Assembly: GCA_028282785.1 (NCBI GenBank)
Contig: JANQHE010000037.1
Span: forward strand, 1 to 64,000
Length of the DNA: 64,000 nt
Direction of reading: 5' to 3'
Source of the DNA: Bacteroidales bacterium
GTDB lineage: Bacteria > Bacteroidota > Bacteroidia > Bacteroidales > UBA12077
The position numbers and the translations under genes are program-made. The notes below the pieces were generated by a model. The model was given only the letters and a program-made list of their open reading frames with translations. It was not told the DNA's origin and ran no database searches. Of the stretch, positions 25,853-33,500 are shown piece after piece (position 1 is the first letter of the stretch; each line of letters begins with the position of its first letter).

Positions 25853-27148
25853 CTAGGAATTGGAAACTATTCTTCTTTTATAAGATCTGTATAAGATATA
25901 TACACCAATTAAAAGTGTTAAGATTGCAATCCCAAAAGTTGAAGAGAATCCTAATAACTCATAAAATGCTATACCAATAACAGGGGCAGCTAATCCCCTC
26001 AATCCTGTAGCAAATAAATGTATAGATTGGTAATCGCCTGCTTCTTCATTTTTACCAAAATATGAAGAACCAATATTCCAGGATAATAACATCGTTGAAA
26101 AGAAAAGTCCGTAAAAAATTGTTGAAATCACTAAAGTGAGGTATATCTGTAAATTCCACACTTCTATATGTAACGGAATAAATTCGGACAATCCGACAAA
26201 TAAAATATAACCAGCCATTGAAATAAAGGGGATTATGGTAAATTTTCGCGGGTCCACTTTTCCAATGAGTTTTCCAAAAACAGGCAATAAAATGATCGCA
26301 ATTATATTATAGGCATTCTGATAAAAAGCCACACTTGAATAATTTAAATTCAAGGCCTTATCAAAGAAGATATTAATTACCGACCTTGTGCTCATAAAAC
26401 CAAAACCGTAAAACATATAAGCTAACTGAAAGTCAAAATAAGCCCGGTTAGTTTTTAAAATATCGATCATCTTTTTAAATGATCCGATAACAGCATCAAA
26501 AATCCCTTGTGAAAATTCGGGTAGTTCTTTTGGTATAAATTCAATCCAGGAAATAGCTATAATACTTAAAATACCAAGAAAGCCAAGAGCCGGAAAAAAC
26601 CAGGTAAATGAAAATGCATCTTTATCCAAAATTAATCCAAGTGTAAAAAACATTACCATCATCACTATTTGCCTGATGGATGATGATACTCCATACAATT
26701 TACCAAAGTTATCCTTCGAATATGCATTTTTAAGAAATAAATTGATCGTTGGCAATACGATTGGATATGATAAATAGTAGGTAAAGAATATAAACAGAAA
26801 TACATAATGGTATATAGAATTGACTGTATATAAACTTATATCTTTTGGAAAAAGCAATAAAATCAATAAAGGTAAATGTGTTAAGAATCCTGCCCTACGC
26901 AGCATTCTCCTTTTTCTTTTGGTCCGGGCAATTAACTCGTTAAAAAGAACCGATAATAATAAAACAATTACGCTTGATTGAAATAAAAAACTCAGCTGAT
27001 AACTTGTACCATTTAAACTTTTAATAAACACATATTCATTTAACCAAAGAGCGGCACGTATCATTCCATCTATAACGGAAAAAACTGCATGTAAATAAAA
27101 GGTCCTTTTTTCCTTTGTGCTTAGATATTTGAATATTTTTAGTTGCAT
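25853..27148 (-). CDS. MFS transporter (431 aa)
   Basis: A polytopic membrane protein with about twelve hydrophobic segments, among them LSFLFQSSVIVLLLSVLF, YHYVFLFIFFTYYLSYPIVL and FGIAILTLLIGVYILYRSYK. The central basic loop and the RTKRKRRMLRRAGF segment near residue 75 fit the cytoplasmic loop after helix 2 of the major facilitator superfamily. The substrate cannot be told. The start codon lies just after a hydrophilic stretch (LKIFKYLSTKEKRTFYLHAV). It is divergent from the GAF/TPR pair across a 459-base gap and followed by the amidohydrolase on the same strand. Confidence 0.75.
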   Translation of the reverse strand: MQLKIFKYLSTKEKRTFYLHAVFSVIDGMIRAALWLNEYVFIKSLNGTSYQLSFLFQSSVIVLLLSVLFNELIARTKRKRRMLRRAGFLTHLPLLILLLFPKDISLYTVNSIYHYVFLFIFFTYYLSYPIVLPTINLFLKNAYSKDNFGKLYGVSSSIRQIVMMVMFFTLGLILDKDAFSFTWFFPALGFLGILSIIAISWIEFIPKELPEFSQGIFDAVIGSFKKMIDILKTNRAYFDFQLAYMFYGFGFMSTRSVINIFFDKALNLNYSSVAFYQNAYNIIAIILLPVFGKLIGKVDPRKFTIIPFISMAGYILFVGLSEFIPLHIEVWNLQIYLTLVISTIFYGLFFSTMLLSWNIGSSYFGKNEEAGDYQSIHLFATGLRGLAAPVIGIAFYELLGFSSTFGIAILTLLIGVYILYRSYKRRIVSNS

Positions 27149-27408
27149 TCGGATAAATTGAATCGATATAGACCGGCAAAGATAATTTAAGTTTAACTCG
27201 TTTTATTGGATTATGGCATTTTTCTGCCTTAGGTTTATAATCTTGTTAATTTTATAATTTACAGCATATTCAGAACTCGTTGAGCTGTAATAGTAATGAT
27301 GGTTTCTAAAATATATGCTTTGCATCTATGTCTATAGAGATTTTATTATGGTATTTATCTAATGTTAATTAACAATTAGTACCTAGCATTGTTAACTTAT
27401 TTTAACCT

Positions 27409-27437
27409 GATTAATTCAAAAAATCTATGAATTAATC
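27409..27437. repeat. Inverted repeat 1 in the divergent gap
   Basis: GATTAATTCA (27409-27418) and TGAATTAATC (27428-27437) form a perfect 10-bp inverted repeat with a 9-base centre. It is preceded by TTAACCTG, as is the palindrome at 27501. Confidence 0.55.
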
Positions 27438-27448
27438 TTGCGAGGAAG

Positions 27449-27490
27449 AAATAATAGATAGTTTATTGAGTTCATATTATCTACTTATTT
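27449..27490. repeat. Inverted repeat 2 in the divergent gap
   Basis: AAATAATAGATA (27449-27460) pairs with TATCTACTTATTT (27478-27490) with one bulged base. It lies between inverted repeats 1 and 3. Confidence 0.4.
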
Positions 27491-27500
27491 CTTGTCATGG

Positions 27501-27557
27501 TTAACCTGTACTATTCATAAATATCGAAAAAATAATATTTATGAATCGCCAGGTTAA
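27501..27557. repeat. Inverted repeat 3 (57 bp) upstream of the GAF gene
   Basis: TTAACCTG (27501-27508) and CAGGTTAA (27550-27557) form the outer arms. ATTCATAAATAT (27513-27524) and ATATTTATGAAT (27535-27546) form perfect inner arms. Only the 3-4 bases between outer and inner arms fail to pair. It ends 23 bases before the TAACTTTG -7-like box at 27581-27588, so it covers the expected -33 region. It could be an operator or a cruciform. Confidence 0.6.
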
Positions 27558-27580
27558 AGATTATCTCATCGAAAAAGTAT

Positions 27581-27588
27581 TAACTTTG
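27581..27588 (+). promoter_or_regulatory. -7 box for the GAF/TPR genes
   Basis: TAACTTTG fits TAnnTTTG and lies 19 bases before the start codon at 27608. No TTG is found at the -33 distance, so expression may need an activator, possibly binding the adjacent palindrome. Confidence 0.45.
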
Positions 27589-27607
27589 AGATTCAAAATT
27601 TGATATT

Positions 27608-28072
27608 ATGGATATAAAGAAGAAACAAGGCAGGTACGATAGAATATATAAACAGTTAAAAGAATTACTTCTAAAAACAAATGATCCTTATGCAAGAATG
27701 TCTTCTATCGTGGCAGTTTTACATAATAAAATGGAATATTTTTTCTGGACCGGTTTTTACTTTTTAAAAGATGGGAAATTAATAGTAGGACAATATCAAG
27801 GTCCTGTGGCTTGCCAGGAACTGAAAAAAGATACCGGAGTTTGTTGGGCAGGAATTAATCAACAAAATGCCATCATAGTACCGGATGTAGAAAAATTTCC
27901 AGGCCATATTGCCTGCGATTCCCGCTCTAAATCAGAAATTGTAATTCCATTAAAAAACAAAGAGGGAAATATTATTGGTATTTTAGACGTTGATAGTAAC
28001 GAATATAATCAGTTTGATGAAGTTGATGAAAAAGAACTCACCAAAATATTAGATCTTATTTATACTATTTAA
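27608..28072 (+). CDS. GAF-domain free methionine-(R)-sulfoxide reductase (154 aa)
   Basis: A single-domain GAF protein of the fRMsr type (YebR/YKG9), which reduces free methionine-R-sulfoxide in the cytoplasm. The three conserved cysteines are present at 69 (GPVACQ), 79 (TGVCWAG) and 103 (HIACDS). Their spacing of 10 and 24 residues equals that of the catalytic and resolving cysteines known in the yeast enzyme. FWTGFYFLKDGKLIVGQYQG, VPDVEKFPGH and SEIVIPL are all family blocks. It is of normal length, starts 19 bases after a -7 box and is followed after seven bases by the TPR gene, so the two form an operon. Confidence 0.9.
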   Translation: MDIKKKQGRYDRIYKQLKELLLKTNDPYARMSSIVAVLHNKMEYFFWTGFYFLKDGKLIVGQYQGPVACQELKKDTGVCWAGINQQNAIIVPDVEKFPGHIACDSRSKSEIVIPLKNKEGNIIGILDVDSNEYNQFDEVDEKELTKILDLIYTI

Positions 28073-28079
28073 TTTTCCA

Positions 28080-30038
28080 ATGAAAAAATCCATTTTAATT
28101 GTACTTGTTTTATTTACTTTCCAGGTAAATGCCCAACTTAATATTAATTATTACTTAAACAGAGGGCGTGCTCAACTTTATGCCGAAAAGTTCAGTGAAG
28201 CAATCGAATCATTTAACGTAGTTATTAAGGTTAAACCGGAGCTTCCCGATCCCTATTTTTTAAGGGGAATAGCTAAGTACAACTTAATGGATTATTTGGG
28301 TGCCGAACAAGATTATAATAAAGCAATTGAGTATAAATCCAATTATACAAGTGCATACCAATACAGAGGATATACCCGAATAAATCTGAAAAAATACTAT
28401 TTAGCAATTAATGATTTTAGCCAGGCCATAAAGCTAAACGCAATTGAACCTGATTTTTATGTGGCCCGCGGATTTTGTAAAATAAATGTAAACCAATATA
28501 ATCAAGCGATTACTGATTTTAACAAATCGCTGGAAATTACTAAGAAAAATAAACGAGCCTATTTTTATCGTGGTTTGGCAAAAAATTATCTGGAAGATAC
28601 GCTAGGTGCCCTTTCCGATTATGATATGGCTCTTAAACTTGATCCTGAATTTGTTGATGTATACATGAATAAAGGTATACTTTACTCGGAATGGCACAAA
28701 TATGATACTGCCATATTACATTATAGCAAAGTAATTGAATTAGACCCTTTGAATGCCAGAGCTTACATGAATAGATCCTTAGCACAATATCATTTGGATA
28801 AAAAAGAAATCTCAATTTTAGATCTGGATACTGCCATTCATATAGAACCGGACAATTCGATGGCATTATTTAACAGGGCATTAATAAAGAGCGAATCAGG
28901 AAAAAGTAACGAAGCAATTAAGGATCTCGATAAAGTAATTGAACTAAACCCTCAAAATATTTTGTCGTACTTTAATCGTGGATCAATTAAACTGGATATT
29001 AGTGATTTACAAGGAGCTTTTATTGATTTTACACACGCTATTGAAATTTATCCTGACTTTGCCAAGGCATATATCAACAGGTCCGTTGTTCGACAAAGGT
29101 TAAGTGATATTAACGGAGCTATTGCAGACCGGGAAATGGCCGAACAGATCATAGAGAATGTTAAGCAAAATCAAGATGATTATATAAGTTATGCAGATAC
29201 TGCTGAAAATTACAAAAGCTTAATTACATTTAAGTCAAGTAATCGATTTTATAACAATCCTAATTTCAACCAACGTATAGTTCCTGAAAATAATTTTAAA
29301 CTGGTTTTTGGAGAAAAAAACAGCAAATATCTTGATCGATTAGGAGTACTCTACGAATCTTATGATATTCTAAAAGCTAAATATGCAAAATATGACTTAA
29401 CGATTGAAAATGAAATAGACAAGGTATTTGATACAGATTATATTAATAGTGAGATTGAAAGATTAAATGAAGAATATAATAAAACTACCGATCCTGTAAC
29501 TAATCTTATTCAAAGTAGTATTTATAAAACGTTAACAAGAAACTATAATGGAGCTCTCTCTGATCTGGATCTGGCTATTAAAAAAGATCCTGAAAACTTT
29601 ATGGCTTATTACTGCAGAGCTAATGTCCGATCGGAAATGATTGATTACATGAAACAATTAGAACAGGAAAATGAAGTTATACTTATTAATCCCATGGGAA
29701 ATACCAATGCGAGTACTATCAAATCATATAAAAGCTACCAGGATTATAATATGGTAATTGAAGATTATATGCGGACGCTTACATTGGTACCTGAATTCAT
29801 TTTTGCTGCATATAATCTGGCCAACACTTATGTCAAAACAAGAGATTATAATAAAGCGATTGATTTATATGATGCGGTAATTAAGCTTGAACCCATATTT
29901 GCCGAAGCATATTATAATCGTGGATTAACTTATATCTATTTAAAACAATCCGAAAATGGTTGTATGGATATGAGTGTATCAGGTGAATTAGGGTTGCAAA
30001 AGGCTTATACTGTGATTGCAAGATTTTGCGAAAATTAA
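28080..30038 (+). CDS. Secreted tetratricopeptide-repeat protein (652 aa)
   Basis: A signal peptide (KKSILIVLVLFTFQVNAQ) is followed by about nine TPR units between residues 20 and 340, for example AIESFNVVIKVKPELPDPYF, AINDFSQAIKLNAIEPDFYV and AIKDLDKVIELNPQNILSYF. A middle region of about 130 residues without repeats follows, and then two or three more TPRs near the C-terminus (YNKAIDLYDAVIKLEPIFAE). TPR arrays are protein-binding scaffolds. In Bacteroidota such exported proteins often assist envelope assembly. It lies seven bases after the GAF gene stop, an operon pair, although a functional link to methionine sulfoxide repair is not obvious. Confidence 0.85.
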   Translation: MKKSILIVLVLFTFQVNAQLNINYYLNRGRAQLYAEKFSEAIESFNVVIKVKPELPDPYFLRGIAKYNLMDYLGAEQDYNKAIEYKSNYTSAYQYRGYTRINLKKYYLAINDFSQAIKLNAIEPDFYVARGFCKINVNQYNQAITDFNKSLEITKKNKRAYFYRGLAKNYLEDTLGALSDYDMALKLDPEFVDVYMNKGILYSEWHKYDTAILHYSKVIELDPLNARAYMNRSLAQYHLDKKEISILDLDTAIHIEPDNSMALFNRALIKSESGKSNEAIKDLDKVIELNPQNILSYFNRGSIKLDISDLQGAFIDFTHAIEIYPDFAKAYINRSVVRQRLSDINGAIADREMAEQIIENVKQNQDDYISYADTAENYKSLITFKSSNRFYNNPNFNQRIVPENNFKLVFGEKNSKYLDRLGVLYESYDILKAKYAKYDLTIENEIDKVFDTDYINSEIERLNEEYNKTTDPVTNLIQSSIYKTLTRNYNGALSDLDLAIKKDPENFMAYYCRANVRSEMIDYMKQLEQENEVILINPMGNTNASTIKSYKSYQDYNMVIEDYMRTLTLVPEFIFAAYNLANTYVKTRDYNKAIDLYDAVIKLEPIFAEAYYNRGLTYIYLKQSENGCMDMSVSGELGLQKAYTVIARFCEN

Positions 30039-30070
30039 AAGAGCCAACCATATTAAAGTTGGCGACTCTT
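30039..30070. terminator. Weak hairpin between convergent genes
   Basis: AAGAG-CCAAC (30039-30048) and GTTGG...CTCTT (30058-30070) make an interrupted stem followed by TTTC. It sits between the TPR gene and the convergent PD40 gene. Confidence 0.45.
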
Positions 30071-30089
30071 TCGCGGGGTTACTATTTAA

Positions 30090-31085
30090 TTAAAACTCAG
30101 CTTGCTTTCTTAAATCCTCAATAAAATCTGATTTTATCCAATAAATGTCAGGATTCCCGTTTTGTGGGTGATTGTGCAGTTCATTAATCTTGTCTCTTGA
30201 TAACATCTTAACCATATTTTTAGAAACTTTAGCTGACATGAAAAATAAATATTTTTGGTCAGGAGATGTAGTAATTGACCAACCACCGCCACTTTTTAAA
30301 TACTTTTCCAAATTAATCGGGTTACTCCAATGATCATTTTCATCTCTAAATAAAATATAATAATTGGTATTATTCGGAGAATCCGAGGTACCATACATTG
30401 GAACAATTATGTAACTCTCATCATAGGCTATTGTAGCATTATATCTGGCTTTACCTCCATTAACCTTTTCATTAAGTTTTTCCGGTTTAGTGTATTTACC
30501 ATTAACAAATTTCGACCGGTAAATAAATTCTTCTTTTAGAGATGTATCCATTGCAGTATAATATAAAACTCCATCCTTGGTTAACGTAGGAAAATAATCG
30601 TTTTCTCCGGTATTTACCGGCTCTCCTAAATTATATGGTTCACCCCATTCGTTTTTATTATTTTTCTCCGAAACCCAAATGTCATATGAGCCAGGTTCTT
30701 CTCCACTAATTGGCATGTTACTTACAAAAAAAAGTTTTTTACCATCCGCAGTTATAAATGGTTCCAGATATTTGTATCTGGCATCAGTACAATACTTAAA
30801 AACTTCCGGTTCGAGCCATTTCCCGTTTTCCTTTTTAGTATGAAAAATCGTTGAATATATTAAACCTATACTTCGTCTAAAAAAAATCTCATTGCCATCG
30901 GGTGTAAAAACAATATCTCTTTCAGAACATCCGGTTGAAACTATACCTGGTGCAAATAAAACTGCTGAATCACCTTGAAGTTTTTGTCCCAGATACGCCC
31001 CTGTTAGTTCCGGAAATTTATTAGGCTGCTGATTGCAAGAAATAAACATTATAAGTGTAATCGTCAAATAAGTTAGTTTTTTCAT
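30090..31085 (-). CDS. PD40/WD40-like beta-propeller lipoprotein (331 aa)
   Basis: The lipobox YLTITLIMFISCNQQP puts the lipidated cysteine at residue 17. The rest is a TolB-like propeller with PD40 strands: RDIVFTPDGNEIFFRR, LEPFITADGKKLFFVSNMP, DYFPTLTKDGVLYYTAMD and ITTSPDQKYLFFMSAK. The final SDIYWIKSDFIEDL-like strand (DIYWIKSDFIEDL) is usual in this Bacteroidota family. No enzyme motif is visible. It probably binds a peptide, glycan or protein at the outer membrane. It is a single gene, with the glutathione peroxidase upstream on the same strand behind its own terminator. Confidence 0.8.
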   Translation of the reverse strand: MKKLTYLTITLIMFISCNQQPNKFPELTGAYLGQKLQGDSAVLFAPGIVSTGCSERDIVFTPDGNEIFFRRSIGLIYSTIFHTKKENGKWLEPEVFKYCTDARYKYLEPFITADGKKLFFVSNMPISGEEPGSYDIWVSEKNNKNEWGEPYNLGEPVNTGENDYFPTLTKDGVLYYTAMDTSLKEEFIYRSKFVNGKYTKPEKLNEKVNGGKARYNATIAYDESYIIVPMYGTSDSPNNTNYYILFRDENDHWSNPINLEKYLKSGGGWSITTSPDQKYLFFMSAKVSKNMVKMLSRDKINELHNHPQNGNPDIYWIKSDFIEDLRKQAEF

Positions 31086-31191
31086 ATTTTTTGGTTTGAT
31101 TTATTACAAGATCAAAACTAACGTATTTTCCCCTATTAATAAGAATTATTTCAGCTATAGGATAAATAATAATATATAAAAGCGTAAAAAA

Positions 31192-31215
31192 ACCGCATAA
31201 TGAATATTATGCGGT
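31192..31215 (-). terminator. Terminator of the glutathione peroxidase gene
   Basis: ACCGCATAAT (31192-31201) and ATTATGCGGT (31206-31215) form a perfect 10-bp stem with a 4-base loop. On the minus strand it is followed by seven Ts. It is about 20 bases after the stop codon. Confidence 0.85.
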
Positions 31216-31235
31216 CTCTTTTATTTTTGAGTTAT

Positions 31236-31781
31236 TTAAATTTTACCCTCAATCCAGTTCACAATTTGTTCTCCCAATGGATTAGTTTTGGGATAAGCTA
31301 CATCAACTAATTGCCCTTCCTCATTAATCATATATTTCTGAAAGTTCCATTTTACTTTTGAATCCATTACACCATTTAAGTCTTTTGAAGTAAGCCATTC
31401 ATACAATGGATCAATATCATCACCTTTTACGGATATTTTCGACATCATTGGAAAAGTAACATTATATTCAGAAGTACAAAAGTTCTTAATTTCCGAATTT
31501 GTTCCCGGTTCCTGTTTCATAAAATTATTTGCAGGGAAGCCTATAATAACAAAATCTTTTGAACCATATTTTTCATAAAGCTTTTGTAAATCTTCGTATT
31601 GAGGAGTTAAACCACACTTTGAAGCAGTATTTACAACTAAAATCTTCTTTCCTTTTAACGAAGATAAATCATAATCCTTTCCATCGATATCCTTTACTTT
31701 AAAATCATAAAATGTTTTCGACTGCGACATCAATGATAATGAAATCACTATTAAAGCTATAAGTGTAATTGCTTTTTTCAT
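31236..31781 (-). CDS. Glutathione peroxidase family protein, exported (181 aa)
   Basis: A thiol peroxidase of the GPx fold, which reduces peroxides using thioredoxin or a similar donor. A signal peptide (AITLIALIVISLSLMSQS) implies a periplasmic location. The peroxidatic cysteine is Cys56 in VVNTASKCGLTPQY, and the Trp/Asn pair is in KWNFQKYMI. At the position of the usual catalytic glutamine (FPCNQF) this protein has FPANNF (Asn86), and the cysteine of that motif is replaced by Ala. QEPG follows normally, and Cys102 (NFCTSEY) could be the resolving cysteine. The Asn variant appears to be tolerated in Bacteroidota members of the family. Length is normal, in a single-gene unit. Confidence 0.92.
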   Translation of the reverse strand: MKKAITLIALIVISLSLMSQSKTFYDFKVKDIDGKDYDLSSLKGKKILVVNTASKCGLTPQYEDLQKLYEKYGSKDFVIIGFPANNFMKQEPGTNSEIKNFCTSEYNVTFPMMSKISVKGDDIDPLYEWLTSKDLNGVMDSKVKWNFQKYMINEEGQLVDVAYPKTNPLGEQIVNWIEGKI

Positions 31782-31849
31782 AATTGAATTTTGTTTTAAA
31801 ATTTATATTTAAACTCTAAACAGGTAAGAAACAATTATGTTCAAAAAAA

Positions 31850-32503
31850 TTATCGGTTATCGAGGAAAAAATAACTTACCGAAAAGTTCCATAATGTATT
31901 TTGAGATCCCCTAAATGTGGAGTCATCATTTATCTCAAATAAATCGGTAAGTGTAATCTGGTATCTTAGACCAAATTGAAATTCACCAATCCCTGTATTG
32001 TAAGCTAATCCTACTTCTGCAACAATACTATAATCAAATTTATTTTCTATTTTCTTTTCGTAATATTCACGTCTATAAGTTTCATCATTAACTACAACAC
32101 TTTCTTTTTCCGACAAAAGGTATGCAAATGAAGTACCAACGTTTAAATAATATTTCAAATTTGGTCTTTTCCCGATTACCACTTGAGTCATAAGCGGTAA
32201 TTCAATATAATCCATATTTCTATTATATGAATTATCAATTGTGTCCAGTTTTTCTGTCCATCCTTTCTTGGAATAGTTTAATTCTACTTGTAAAGCAAAT
32301 AACTTTTCATTCTGAAATTTGAAAACCAATCCTCCATGATAACCAACATGAGGATCCGTTTTAATACTGGGATCAAAATTAACAGAAGTATAGCTTGCTC
32401 CTTGTTTTACACCAAACGCATAAAATGATTTAAATTCTTCATCCTGCGCAATTATAGGTAAAGTTAAAAAGCATATTAAGACTATAAAAAGATACTTTCT
32501 CAA
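31850..32503 (-). CDS. Outer-membrane beta-barrel protein, PorT-like (217 aa)
   Basis: A signal peptide (YLFIVLICFLTLPIIAQ) is followed by eight or so amphipathic strands: GVKQGASYTSVNFD, LFALQVELNYSKKGWTEKL, YIELPLMTQVVIG, YYLNVGTSFAYLLSE and FQFGLRYQITLTDLF. The last strand (LWNFSVSYFFL) ends with aromatics. This is the OMP_b-brl_2/PorT layout with the YIELPLM motif. It is probably a small porin-like or structural barrel. A TATATTTG box on the minus strand at 32534-32527 may serve as its promoter. No partner gene is adjacent. Confidence 0.8.
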   Translation of the reverse strand: MRKYLFIVLICFLTLPIIAQDEEFKSFYAFGVKQGASYTSVNFDPSIKTDPHVGYHGGLVFKFQNEKLFALQVELNYSKKGWTEKLDTIDNSYNRNMDYIELPLMTQVVIGKRPNLKYYLNVGTSFAYLLSEKESVVVNDETYRREYYEKKIENKFDYSIVAEVGLAYNTGIGEFQFGLRYQITLTDLFEINDDSTFRGSQNTLWNFSVSYFFLDNR

Positions 32504-32640
32504 AACGATTTTTTTATAATGAACAGCAAATATAATGAATAGTCTTATTAATTTTTATTTTGGACAAACTTATATTAATACTTAATGTAGCGGATTTTTA
32601 ATTTCATTTGTTATATTTGTTTAATAACTTACATGTGATT

Positions 32641-33399
32641 ATGTATTTTGAACAACCATCTATATATCCATTAGGAATCAGAATTGATGAACCGGTTACT
32701 ACACTAACGGATTTAATGGTGTCGTTCGTTTGTTTTTATGCATTCTATAAACTTAACAAGATTCATGTTAATAATAAGGTGCACTTTTACCTCAGATATT
32801 ATTTCCTGAGTATGGGAATTGCAACTGCAATTGGTGGCTTAATTGGCCACAGTTTTTTATATCTTTTTGACACTCAATGGCAATCTCCTGAGAAATTTGT
32901 AAATATTATGGAAAAAATATTTGGCGAAAAATTAATGAATGACGTTGCGAATCCATGGAAACTGCCGGGATGGTTAACAAGCATGTTTTCAATTGCACTG
33001 GTTGAACGTGCTTCAATAGAGTATGCAAGGCCCTTAATTAATAAAAAAGTTGGTGCAACCTTCGCATGGATAAACATAATAGAGCTCCTGATATTTGTGA
33101 CTATTACATTTCTTACTTTAAATTTCTTTTTTGTCGAAGTTCACTCGGCTTATGGTCTGCTTATAGTAGTAACAGGCTTTAACCTTGTAGTTTTTATAAA
33201 AACCCGTAAGAAAGGAAGTAAATTATTTTTAATTGCAGTAGGTTTTTCAGCCATGGGTGCCTTGTTCTTTATGAATGAATGGGGGCTTAGTCCGTGGTTT
33301 AATCATTTTGATATCAGTCATGTATTTATGACCTTTAGTGCCATTTTCTTTTACATTGGTGCTAAAGAAGTTATTACAGATCCTGTTTTATGTAAATAA
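32641..33399 (+). CDS. DUF6962 multi-pass membrane protein (252 aa)
   Basis: A membrane protein with about seven segments, among them YFLSMGIATAIGGLIGHSFLY, LLIFVTITFLTLNFFFVEVH and ISHVFMTFSAIFFYIGAK. The N-terminal YPLGIRIDEPVTTLTDLMVS and the histidines in LIGHSF and DISHVFM are features of the DUF6962 family common in Bacteroidota. I choose ATG 32641 (MYFEQPSIY) over an upstream TTG, because TATATTTG at 32612-32619 looks like a -7 box and would place the upstream codon outside the transcript. Function is unknown. The seven-helix layout recalls ceramidase/PAQR-type hydrolases, without proof. Confidence 0.75.
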   Translation: MYFEQPSIYPLGIRIDEPVTTLTDLMVSFVCFYAFYKLNKIHVNNKVHFYLRYYFLSMGIATAIGGLIGHSFLYLFDTQWQSPEKFVNIMEKIFGEKLMNDVANPWKLPGWLTSMFSIALVERASIEYARPLINKKVGATFAWINIIELLIFVTITFLTLNFFFVEVHSAYGLLIVVTGFNLVVFIKTRKKGSKLFLIAVGFSAMGALFFMNEWGLSPWFNHFDISHVFMTFSAIFFYIGAKEVITDPVLCK

Positions 33400-33500
33400 A
33401 TTGTATTTAATTTTCCTCGAAAATAGATTAGTTTGTGAAATTTAAGTTTCCAAATATTGCTTTTATTAAGAGAATTTTTGCGGTAATAAATTTATAGTAT

